A stretch of DNA of 64,000 nt from Tetracladium setigerum (taxonomy: Eukaryota > Ascomycota > Leotiomycetes > Helotiales), in NCBI GenBank assembly GCA_031472005.1, contig PZJY01000012.1, positions 1,860,001 to 1,924,000 of the forward strand, given 5' to 3'. Position 1 is the stretch's first letter; every line of letters begins with the position of its first letter. The position numbers were made by a program, and so were the translations under genes. This document shows positions 12,269 to 22,928 of the stretch, piece after piece. The notes under the pieces are model-generated. The model made no database searches. It saw only the letters and a program-made list of their open reading frames with translations, and had not been told where the DNA came from.

Positions 12269-13046
12269 GAAAATGGGCAAGACATAGGTCGTAAGAGATG
12301 GTTATGATGTATGAAAAAAGTAATGTTCATTGCAAAGCACGTGAAGGTCTTCCCAATGTATCACAGCATGTCGGTCAACCAACACCTTGCATCATTGCAA
12401 TCTCAACCAGCCTATCGTTTTATCCATTTCCTATTCCTCCGTCATTCATTTAACCAAATTGTGCTGTCCTCCCTTGTCGAGTCTTCCGATTTTGTATTTT
12501 CAAGAGAGTCAACGGGGTGGGTTCTTCCTTGCTCGAAAGGGGGGAGATCTAGCACTACTTAACCTATGCCCACTCCCAGCTGCAGCACAGTAACAAATGT
12601 ACAATCCTGCATGATACATCAACTAGCAACTGATACCGAGATAGACCGAGATGTCAAATTTCCCACAGAGCCAAGAGAAGTGCCCAGTCCCCTCAACTGA
12701 CCAAATGGAATCCACCGTACCTCACTCTAAACGAACCGACCTATCAGAACCCAGGTCGGATTTCTACTCTCCATTCCTAACCCCAACATCAATGACCATG
12801 CATCACATCTGGCACATGATAGAGGAAGGTTATCCGGTTTGTTCAATAATTGCGGTGGTCTTCAGGATGTATAGGTAGAAGGTAGAAACTTGGAGGGAGG
12901 GCAGCGCACCTATGAAAATAAAAGGCTTGGCATTTCATTGAGTTCCGAATGCGCCATCAAACGATACCCCCACACAGTGAGAGTCCGGTATGTTTTCCAT
13001 ACACCGAGACCCATCCGATCCAGATCTCCACTGTAGACAATGCAAT

Positions 13047-13095
13047 TTTTCTGTTGCACGTCGTCAAAGACTCGTAAACGAGTGGACCTATCAAC
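13047..13095 (+). repeat. Dispersed element, full copy
   Basis: Has all three boxes: CTGTTGCACGTCG, then CTCGTAAACGA, then GTGGACCTATCAA. Together with the 13468 copy it defines the ~48-bp layout used for the others. Confidence 0.75.
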
Positions 13096-13284
13096 GAGAA
13101 GTCTCATGTCCAAGGAAGACCAGTGGCGCGTTTGTGGCGCTAGTTGTGTCTGGTCTCCTCCTTCGGACTTTCTTTCACCTTGTTGCAGAATCAGGAGGGG
13201 TCAAAAAATTGCTTCTTTTCTTCAATTACCTATTTAAGTCCCTTGGTTTGTAAAAGCAATATCTGAAATAGATGCTTACCTTAT

Positions 13285-13330
13285 GTTTGTTGCACGTCGC
13301 AGAAACTCGTAAAAGATATGCCCTGTCAAG
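13285..13330 (+). repeat. Dispersed element, full copy
   Basis: TTTGTTGCACGTCG, then CTCGTAAAAGA, then a variant third box CCCTGTCAAG, with the same spacing as the 13047 copy. Confidence 0.7.
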
Positions 13331-13467
13331 TTTCGTGTTTGCAATGAGTATGTGTTGGCGCAATAGTGTTATGGAAATAAGCTTACCGCCACCAACCCCA
13401 CTACTATGCACCCTTTTTCGCATCTTTTTACTATTTGAGACATCCTCTTTTTTTCTTTCTCATGTCG

Positions 13468-13516
13468 TTTTTGTTGCACATCGACTAAATCTCGTAAACG
13501 AATGGACCTATCAATT
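13468..13516 (+). repeat. Dispersed element, full copy
   Basis: TTTTTGTTGCACATCG, then CTCGTAAACGA, then ATGGACCTATCAA. All boxes are intact. Confidence 0.75.
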
Positions 13517-13663
13517 CGATTTACCATCTGCAAAAGCCGTGTGAGAACCTTGGCGGCCACCGAAGACAGTACAGTACTTCCGTACATCTATAGGAAAAAA
13601 TCTTGGAACATGCCAGAGGTGGAATATTCCTCGCTTATTCTTGCAGTTTGAAAAAAGAAGGAA

Positions 13664-13694
13664 GCCATCTCGTAAAAACACAAGCCTATCAAAT
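13664..13694 (+). repeat. Dispersed element, right half only
   Basis: CATCTCGTAAAAACACAAG followed by CCTATCAA. The TTGCA box is missing. Confidence 0.4.
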
Positions 13695-14148
13695 GAATTC
13701 CATCGGTAGGACCCTGGCACGAGGCTTGCATGCACATGCCATGCGGCTGCTTCTTCGCAACATCCAACCATATTGGGCAAGCAGGTCTCGATTTCTTTCC
13801 GATTGAATGGCATGATTCGGCTGGATATATGTCACTTCGTTCTACCTCACTTCTTCATCCCACTGCTTCTTACCGGCCACCGTGTGAGAGTTGCGACGAA
13901 CATGCACGATAGTCTCAATAGTCTCAATACTCTCCTCCTCCTCGTACCAGATCTACCTATGTAAACCGATGTAGCCCAACTCTGCAAATTTGTACAACCA
14001 ATCTAACAAACAAGATCCTCTAGAAACATCCCATGCTAATTATCAACACCACCCACCTTCAAGGGCCTCAACCCAACCACCTCTCCCAAGTTCAAACCAC
14101 CTTCACCAGTCCGAAAACCCACATGCCAATGCTTTGGAAGTGCACAGT

Positions 14149-14192
14149 GATAGGCCACATCGTTTACGAGAAATGTTCGACGTGCAACAAAA
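14149..14192 (-). repeat. Dispersed element, full inverted copy
   Basis: On the minus strand TTTTGTTGCACGTCG (14192-14178) is followed by CTCGTAAACGA and GTGGCCTATCA. Opposite orientation to the 13-kb copies. Confidence 0.75.
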
Positions 14193-15219
14193 GAAAGTTG
14201 AAAGAAGGGGGGACGAAAGGAAATTACTACCTGGTTGATGGTAGCAAGCATCAAAGATCCCCGCATTTTCTTTTGACGGACAGTTCCAAGAACCCGTTAT
14301 CTAGGGATGTTCGGCCCCTCGTTCGTACTAATTACTAGTACGGGACGGGGTGTTATGTATGTGCACACCCCATCACATCATTCCATACCAAAAACTCGGT
14401 CCACTACTAGGTTGGTTTACGAGTTCTCGATGATATGAAACAGTTCTTTCCTTCCCTCGTCCTTCTCCCTTTCCCCTATCTTTCCTGTCCTTTTCTCTTT
14501 TCTTCTTTTCCAAAAACAACAACAACACGGCAGCATGGCGACTTGCTCACTCATCGCGATCACTCATCCGGATCCGTGGAGTCCATCCCGTTCCTGAATC
14601 AAAATCTGACGTCGTTCGTACCCGTCCGTGCTGACAGTCAGCACTAAAACGATCACCATCAGGCTTGGGACTTCAGAGAATATTTACACACCTCGAAATC
14701 AGAGGAACAAGATGGAGCCGCATAAGCACTTTTATGATCCTACCGAATCCTAGAGATTTCTTCTTCTTCCATCATTGGTTTATTTACGGCCGAGTAGTTT
14801 GGTATAGAGTTTTGCGGTTTGAGAGACGTGGAAAGGAAAATATGGCTGTTTTGTGAGGGGTTTGGGAAACTTGCGAAGTATAGTAATATCAGAGTGATGG
14901 TTTACAAGAGATTTTTGCGATGTACAATAGTTCTGCTGACGCAAGGGGAAGGGAAAAGAAGGTGGTGTGGAGGGGTAGTTTTGAAAGGATAAAGACATTC
15001 ATGGTAAGAATTATCCTTGATCTTTAGTAAGAGAGCCGCATCGCATGTGCATGTATGTGACATGGGATATTTACCGTACTGTACAGTAACCCCGTACATG
15101 TAATGTACTTGTAGAATGCGGCAGTTTGAAGCGGCAGTTTTGAATTGGTCCCTTCTTGGAAGTCCATTTGCCCTGATCAGTTTAGTGCGTGCAGAGGGAA
15201 TGGAAAGGTTTAGATAGAC

Positions 15220-15267
15220 TTGATAGGATCCACCGGCTAGATCCCTTTTTGACGACATGCAACAAAA
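15220..15267 (-). repeat. Dispersed element, inverted copy with weak middle box
   Basis: Minus strand TTTTGTTGCATGTCG (15267-15253) and GGATCCTATCAAG are kept, but the CTCGTAAACGA box is not recognisable. Confidence 0.6.
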
Positions 15268-15461
15268 GCAGAGGTATCGTAACTTACCACGTTGAGAGTG
15301 TATCGGATTATGAAATCGCCGTCTACGAGTACCTGGTGTAAACTTCGGTAATATACCTACAGCCAATGGAAGAGCTGGATTTTCAGCCGGATTTAGAATA
15401 TGGCGCAGGAAAGTTCACATTTTGTGGACGAGTAGATCAGGGTACAGGAAAGAAAAGAAGA

Positions 15462-15519
15462 ATGATAGGTCCGTTCGTTTCTTCGTTCGTTTGAAGGATT
15501 TTGACGATATGCAACAAAA
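15462..15519 (-). repeat. Dispersed element, inverted copy
   Basis: Minus strand TTTTGTTGCATATCG (15519-15505), then AAACGAACGGACCTATCA. The spacer is about 10 bp longer than in other copies because an AAACGAACGAAG-like stretch is doubled. Confidence 0.65.
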
Positions 15520-16036
15520 TTCAAAAACCAACAGAGAGTTTCCGGAATCGCTTTTTTCTTGCATGAAAGGGTTATGTATGATTATGAAAGATTTGCTTGG
15601 ATTCGGCTTCAGGAAGTCGTGCGAAAGAGACGAGGAGGATGTACTGTACAGTACGCACATACCTTAGGTGCAAGCTCGGAATCCCAAGGAGCCGAAGTTA
15701 TGAAGGATTGAGTCTAATAATCGACCGGATCTCAGCCGCGCGCGAGGCGTCTGGCTAATTTTTAATACACTAGTTGAAGATCTGCCGTAGAAAGATGTAC
15801 AATACAAATCCTTTGATAGATTTCTTCGTCCCGCTGGACAGATGGACGACCCGTTGAGAAGAACTCCAGACCCCAACCCTTCTAATCCAAGAGGGAGTGT
15901 TCGAAATTTTCCAGTAGAATGGTGGAAAAATTATTGGATGGAGTCGTGCACTACCTACTTTTGCCTTTTTCTACTTCCGCGTACTCGTCGTATTTCGACA
16001 ACGATACGAAGCAGGTGTAAGACAGGTGGGCAAAAG

Positions 16037-16081
16037 TGACAGGTATCTTCGTTTACGTATTTAGGACGACGTGCAACAAAA
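16037..16081 (-). repeat. Dispersed element, inverted copy
   Basis: Minus strand TTTTGTTGCACGTCG (16081-16067), then ACGTAAACGA, then ACCTGTCA. Confidence 0.65.
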
Positions 16082-16349
16082 ACCAAACAAGCAAGAAAAG
16101 AAAGCCACGATTTCTTGACTTTGACATCAATTTGACAATTTTGAGGAAAAGGAAAGGAAAGGATGGATACTGTACCAAATTCGTTCACCGGCCCACGAAT
16201 GTAGGTAAGTCCAAGACTCCAACCACCCAAGTTATTGTGGCTCCATTTGCAACCAACAAATTTCGGGAAATTCCTTTTTCGTTAATTTTCTGAAGCACCC
16301 CGCGAAAACGGCGGGTTCATCACGTACAGCAGTTCTTTTCTTTGGCAAG

Positions 16350-16398
16350 TTTTGTTGCACATCGCGAAATAATCACGTACGAGAATTTCTAGTTCAAG
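16350..16398 (+). repeat. Dispersed element, left box with diverged right part
   Basis: TTTTGTTGCACATCG at 16350-16364 is exact. ACGTACGAG follows where CTCGTAAACGA is expected. Confidence 0.55.
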
Positions 16399-16768
16399 CC
16401 AACTCGTCGCAACACTTGTACTGTCTACGGAGTATCATAAGCAAAGTCCCCGATCGTGGAAGTTTGGCGTTTAAAGTGGGGTTTTACAGTACAGTCCAGT
16501 GCGTGCAGTACTCTCACGTCTGCATACCCGTAGTACGAAATGCGACGAGGCCATTCCGCATTGAGATAATACTTCAGATCATTAACGGTCATTTATGACT
16601 TCCAAGATCCCCTCCCCCACAGAGAGCCACAGCGGAAGAGTCAGGAACGAAGAACGAGAAACGAGTCGCGTGGGGAGATGAGATGAAGTGGATTTTCAGA
16701 CAAGACTCAAGACCGTTTCTAAATCACCTCGTCGGCTCTTCCGAGTCAAGGAGCATTGATTCTGAGAT

Positions 16769-16790
16769 GTATGTTGCACATCGCAGTTTT
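16769..16790 (+). repeat. Dispersed element, left box only
   Basis: TGTATGTTGCACATCGCAG. The other boxes are not recognisable. Confidence 0.45.
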
Positions 16791-17373
16791 GAAGGATGCG
16801 AAGTGCGAAATGCGAAATGCGAAGGTGTGAGAATCCTTTCGTTTCTTGGGAGGGGAGAGGAGGGCGGGGGACGGAGAAGGGGAATGAATCACATCTCAGA
16901 GAGTTATTTGGGGGCAAATGGTTCAAAGAGGAAATAAGATGTGGTTTTTGGATGGAAAATCTCGCCGTTGGCTGTTTGGAATCAACACCCATTTTGCGAC
17001 TCTCTAAGGGTCCAGCACATTTCATCTCACAATACCTCAATTGATATCAGAAGACTCTGTTCTCATCGCACACTAGAGCCATCCCTGTAAAATGCGGCCA
17101 ATCACAGGATTTTAATTAATAAGTTCAGGACGAGGAAGCGTGTTTCTAGAGTTTATTGTCGCAAAAGTAGGAGGGTATTTCGTCTGGAGGAAGGTGATCT
17201 CTTGGCGACAGTAAATTTGGAGAGCTTAAATCGAGGAGTCTTCGATACTTTTGACTTTCTCTATCTTTAGTAAAATGTCTGTATCATCATTGTATTGTTG
17301 TTGTACGTAGTAGTTTGTTTGCAATTCAAAACCTGTCATCAATGCAGAAATAATTCCAAACATCCAACGAGGA

Positions 17374-17415
17374 CTTTGTTGCATGTCGCCATATCCGACG
17401 TAGCCTATTGACTTC
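17374..17415 (+). repeat. Dispersed element, two boxes
   Basis: CTTTGTTGCATGTCG at 17374-17388, then AGCCTATTGAC in place of GGACCTATCAA. A second weaker version follows at about 17443-17485 (GTCGCATATCG, then AGCCTATTGACC). Confidence 0.5.
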
Positions 17416-17925
17416 ATTCAACCAGATTTCTCAACTGCATCGGGTCGCATATCGCTTACTTCTTCCAAGTAGCCTATTGACCTGTACATTTTATTCGCAA
17501 CAATGCAAGCTCGACTGGAAAACGGTATAATAATTATCAGGACTTGCAGACCAAGTGGGAGAATCACTCCAGACGGTGGTATCTCGGGCACGGGAGGATT
17601 CTCGGAATTGCCATCGTTGAGAAGCTGGAGTTTGCTCGGTGTTACTCAGAACCATGCCAGCCCAGGAGGCTCAAATGTACAAGGCAGTCTTTCCTGACTG
17701 ACATACCGGGGATAGTTGACAGGAAAAGCATGACTCTCGGAGTCTCCAAACTCTGCCACTGTAGATTCGGAGGATCTTGTCACGATGCCATAGGTTCGCT
17801 AAAGCGGATTCAAGGCTCACCCTAAGAGCGCCCCATCAATAAACGATCATGTCAAGTGTCGCTCGAAATCCCCTTCAGGCCAGATGCCGTTTCCCATCGA
17901 ACCAATGTTCTCATCCGAACGTCGC

Positions 17926-17962
17926 TTTTGTTGCAAGTCGCACTTCTCGTTCGTTGCGACGG
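17926..17962 (+). repeat. Dispersed element, left box only
   Basis: TTTTGTTGCAAGTCG at 17926-17940, followed by CTTCTCGTTCG, a weak match to the middle box. Confidence 0.5.
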
Positions 17963-20662
17963 CAAATGAGAAGCTCAAGAGCAGACATCGGGCGTTCTTT
18001 GCGGCGCGCGTCTTGTGACGTTGGAAGAAGTACCTATGTAACTGCAACGAATATTTCCTATTTGGGGTGAGGGTCGGAGGTATTACAGTCACAAGTGAGA
18101 AAGTAACTCAGTACATGGGTGAGACATCAATCACTGGGCATGATTATGTTCTCGCTTCCGGAATCCAATAACAAGTTGCTAAGCCGTGTGGAGTATCTCA
18201 ACTCTTGAGATAATCGAGATCTTGTTGTATGTGCGAATGCCGCCAAGAGAGAGCGGATGAGGGGTTGCTATACGTAAAGATCATTATTCGAAATTTCAAT
18301 AATATGTTGTTATTGTCTCGCGGATAGTAGCGGAAGTTGCGGGTGAAGCTTTGAGTATCAGGTAGCAATAAGTCCGCTATCCTCTTTAGGAGAGATTGCG
18401 TGAGGCTGCATTATTGTTGTTGAGCATCTGTGTGTGTTCTGGTTCAATACTACAGTAATGGCGGGGTCCATTGGTAGAATGCAACCTGCAGTTGCGAGAT
18501 GCGAGAATGATTTCTGATTGGGTGTTTCGGTACGAGACGACAAGAATGTCCTGGGTTTGCGAAAAATGGCGGGTTGTTGGCCCTGGTGGCGTTGGTTGAA
18601 CAGTTGAGATGGCTGGGGAGGTTGAGAAGCTTCGAGGATAATGAAGACTTTATATGCGGAAATGAGCCCGCTCGTGACTGCATGGTCCTTGACATGGGAT
18701 TTCCGGCGAGCAGAGTATCTGATTGGGAAATCAGAGAAAGAATAAAGTATCCTCTGCACAAGTGTCATCTCTACACTTTTGTGGAAGTGTTGTCCCCGTT
18801 ATTAATATCGAGTACATCAGTCAAACTCACGTGACCCTCAAATTAGACATGTCATCCAACATCTGGCTTGTTCTTCCCGACCACCCACTTCCTTCCTCAT
18901 CACAAACACAACAACACAAACACGATAAGGTGAATACAACCAAGTATGGACAGCGATATGATGTTCCGCAAGCCATCGAAAACAAGTTCACCATCAAAGG
19001 TATTCTATTCATTCCCGCGTCTTACAGACTAGGGGACTTGACATGTCCTCCGCAAAGTTACCCCAAACGTAAGAGTTCAATCTCGGGCGAGCAGCAAGAT
19101 CTTATAAAGTTGGCGACGACAGCCTTCATCTTCATGATTTCAGTTCGTCCTTAACCTCAAATTGAAGCAAACCATCGACTATGGCATCTCCCCGACATCT
19201 CAATAACCTCCCTCTGGTCCTTCGGCAAATCCAAACTTCGCAACGAACAGCCGTATGTATGCCGGTCCACTCCGAGGAGATCGACATCTGAGAACACCAC
19301 CTGAGAACACCAACTTGGGGTCATTCGACTGCGCGGGGTATACAACTTCATTATTATTATCAATATCGGTGGCATTCTGTACCTCGCTGGCCCTTTTCTG
19401 GGAAAGCGCCGGCTGTCCCATGCTCAACGTTTTGTCTTGTCCCACGCATCTTTGTTTTTCAGACCCAACTTGTTCTCGATTCCGTCGGCGATTTGTGGTA
19501 CTGTACCTGCCTCCACTCCAGATGGGGGTCTGTTTGGCAATCAAAAGGTGGACTGGCTCCAAGACGCCTGCTCGCTTCTTATTCAATCTACACGTCCCGT
19601 GGTATGTATAACCCCATCGTCCGAAAAGGCTGTATCATTCATCTCTCCTCCTCCTCCATGGTGGCGGGAACGACCTGTACTGTACCACTGCGTCTTTCGG
19701 TCGAAATATATCGAATTTGGAATGCTCCGCTCTGTGCCTCTCGATCTCGCAGGCTCCCGCGTACTGTACCACCATGGCGCCATCGTCCTTGAGACTCCAT
19801 CTCCCTAGGGTACAGTAGGTGCAGTTGGCTCGCTTCGAGAAAGATGCGTGCACCACATATGATCCATAGTGGGTGGGTAGCTCCCATGTCACAAGGACTG
19901 AAGAAGTCGTCTACGGAAAACGGCCGCCAAGAAGCAAATAGAATATGCTGCCGCAATAGCAGCTCATTGGCCATTGCCGTTAAATGTTGAATGCTGCCTC
20001 TCTCTATTCATCTATTGTCGCTGCTGCTGCTGCTAGCTGCCGTTGTTGCCGTACAACGTTATCTATCCATCGGCAGTTCGTCAATATATCAATATATCAC
20101 CGAGTCAAAGGGAGTCGCATTAAAACTCTAACTCACCAGGGAGATTTGGCCTTATCGGTGGCTTTACATACAAATTTCACACCACGTTATTCACGCGTGC
20201 GATATAAGATCTGCCCTATCACTAAAGAGGATTAGGTGCCGACAAGCTCCTGCCAAGGGCCCCGCCAATCGCCGTGCCCACATCCTGGGTTGTGGGTTGC
20301 GAGGGACTTCCCGCAAATCATAATGGGGCATTGCTGGTCTGTAAAGGAGATAAGATACGTGACATAAAGGGTCACTTATCGGACCATAATAAAAAAATTG
20401 ATACAGCATGAAGAGCCTAGTGGTTACAGCTGCTTCTCTTACGTCTTGCTTCCTTGCTCTAAATGTCGCTTCCTGCCGTCGTAAGATTGTATACTTGTTT
20501 ATATATCCTCATTGCGTCCTGTTCATAGGTAGGTAATTACTTATTGGAATGCCCAGCCGATTTCCTCGTCAGAGTTCTTCCATCACATAATTTCGCCAAG
20601 TCAGCATTTCCAATTGGCCCGCAAGTTCGTTCCACTGGATTGCTACAGATACCACCAACTTG

Positions 20663-22449
20663 ATGATGGATAAACCAGTCAATGTCGACCCCGAGAAGGG
20701 AGACATTCTCCCCGTTCACCCCGAAACCGAAGTCGGCACTTCGACCAATGTTGGAAGCCTTCGACTCGATCCCAGTGGCAGCGCCCTGGTTCCAACACCT
20801 ACATCCGACGAACTGGACCCTCTCAATTGGAGTAAATCCCACAAATACACCCTCATCAGTATCGTGTGCTTCAACTACTTTCTCTTCACCTACCTGACCA
20901 CGGCGACCGTTCCTTCCTTCATCCTTCTGCAGGATCAGTTCTCGGCCACATACACTCAAATCAACTGGACCCTTGCCGTTCCTGCCCTTGGTCTGGCCTT
21001 GGGACCACTCTTTTGTTCGGCTTTCGCAGACATCTATGGACGAAGAGTGGTGATGATTGTGGGAACTTGCGTGGCCGTCATCGCGAGTGGGTGCACTAGT
21101 ATTCACGGAATTTCCATCAACCAGTACATGGCTGCGCGATTCTTCCAGGGATTTGGAAGCAGCCCTGCCGCAACTGTAGGATTGAGCATCATCAACGATA
21201 TCTCATTTGAGCATGAGCGCGGATTCAGAATCGGACTTTGGGTCATGGCGATTGACTTGGGTCTTCTGTTCGGAGGAATGAGTAAGTTATCCCATCTCGA
21301 TTCCGTCGATTTATAAACAGCTTGGCAAACATGCGCTAACACATTCGACCTTTAGTTGGTGCATTCGTCGCAACAAAAGATCAATACTGGGTCGCGTACC
21401 ACGTCACCATTCTCTTCGCCTTCCTCCTCCTCCTACAAGTCTGCTTCTTAACCGAAACTCTCTATCCTCGTTCGCTCTTCCTTTCCAGCAGCACATCCAG
21501 CGAGAAAGATGGAGATGCCACCTTGAATACGGAGGTGAAGCGGACAAAGCAACTTGGATACTTTGTATGGACCTCCCAAAATTTAAGAGCGATAATATTC
21601 TAACACTGATCCAGTACCTTGGCAAGATTCCTGGAATCGACCACCCCAAACCTTGGGACACGATCATCCGCTTCTTCCGCATGTTTGCCTACCCTGCTGT
21701 TGTAATCAGCACATTCGGATACGTCTTCTGCCAGTACTGGTGGGTGCTCTCACTCGTCACCATGATGCCCGCAGCCTATGCAAGTTACTCGCTTGTGGTG
21801 CAGGGTTTGTTCTTCCTCGGACTCATTGTTGGTACCGTTGTTGGTGAACTTCTCTTCTCTGGTCGACAAAGCGATTGGTTGATGGTTCGTCTCGCAAAGA
21901 AAAATGGAGGAGAGAAGAATCCCGAGATGCGACTTTGGTTTGGATATCCTGGAGCCGTGTTGAGCAGTGTGGGATTGGTCATTTGGGGATTGAGTATTGA
22001 TCGAAGTTGGCATTGGATGACTGGGCAGGTCGCCTTCTTTTTGTGTGAGTTTGATATTCCTCGTCCTTGAATCGGTTCTAATGTGCTACATACAGTTGGT
22101 GCTGGTTTGCAAATTGGCAACACCGCTCTTTCAGCCTACCTCGTCGACTCATATTACGAACACTCCATGGAGATTATCACATTCTACTCGGTTGTCCTCA
22201 ATGTAAGTCCATCTCAATCCTTCGCCTTTCGCCTTTCGCATGCTAATGCCCTCTCAGTTATCAGCATTTATTGACCCCTGGTTCATCAATACCTGGGTGA
22301 CAGCGAGCGGGTATACCTGGTCCTTCTCAGCACAAGCAATCATTTGCACCTTCGGCATTATACCCACATATTTCCTCTTACAAAAGTACGGCGCAAAGTT
22401 GAGAAAGCCGATGACCATGGGAAGTGTAAATCATACTATCAAAGCCTGA
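20663..22449 (+). CDS. MFS transporter (DHA1-like drug/metabolite exporter)
   Basis: Five exons, 20663-21281, 21356-21564, 21615-22044, 22096-22202 and 22258-22449, give 518 residues. The four introns are 50-74 nt, all with good donors and CTAAC/CTAAT branch sites. The hydrophilic N-terminus ends in DELDPLNWSKSHKY, the usual lead into helix 1 in fungal DHA1 proteins. NWTLAVPALGLALGPLF is followed by FADIYGRR, the loop 2-3 motif of MFS proton-driven carriers. A cytoplasmic loop follows helix 6 (KRTKQLGYF...GIDHPKPWDTI), then a second six-helix half. Length and layout are complete. Likely a plasma-membrane proton antiporter. The substrate is unknown. The adjacent Zn2Cys6 gene may control it. 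Either of two adjacent ATGs (20663, 20666) could be used. Confidence 0.9.
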
Positions 22450-22928
22450 TAGCGTAGTTTATCAGTTTCTTGTTCTGGTTTGATTTTTTAGCGTTGTTCT
22501 TGTATTTTGGATGGGGTGACTGCGAGGTCCATAACCATTGTTATTAATAATGGAAAGGGGCTTTCCATCCTAGTATCTTTGAATATGTATTATGTTGTAT
22601 AGAGAATAATAGACATAGCTTTTCTTCCACAACTTCAAGCCGTCGAAATTGGGAGGGAAGCAAGGAAGGTATGTCAAGACACGTGATATTCTCACCTTTC
22701 CCGATGAGGAAGATTCCGCGACGGTTGCATATGGGGTTTCGCAGGGGTACTGTAGCTTGCCTTCCTTCCCAAGACTACAACAAGCTCCATAGCTCCAACA
22801 TTTCTATTCATCATTTCTAACAACATTTCCCTTTTTCTCTTATCCTCATTTTAATTCATTCCACCTATTTGAGCCCTCTCAGATGCAACCCCATTTCTAA
22901 GACTCAGACAGACCACACAAGCGAATCC
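22450..22928. other. Intergenic region, promoter of Zn2Cys6 gene
   Basis: No gene. The last 100 bases before the start are C/T-rich. A GGTACTGTAG half-palindrome lies near 22746. Confidence 0.45.

Larger units (their letters stand above)
12269..20662. other. 8.4-kb gene-free region with dispersed short element
   Basis: No ORF here has convincing coding character, family motifs or good splice logic. Base composition is not extremely AT-rich, so this is not a typical RIP-destroyed block. Its main structure is the TTTTGTTGCAYRTCG element listed below. GTACTGTAC-type palindromes recur (for example 15077-15084, 15643-15654, 19675, 19761). A few coding-like fragments on + between 18849 and 19650 (for example a piece starting MSSNIWLVLPDHPLP and one starting MASPRHLNNLPLVLRQ) could be relics, but I could not assemble a gene from them. 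Confidence 0.6.

Noticed and set aside
13047..17962. CRISPR-like array interpretation of the dispersed element
   Set aside because: Eukaryotic DNA, both orientations, irregular spacing of hundreds of bases, no spacer-length regularity.
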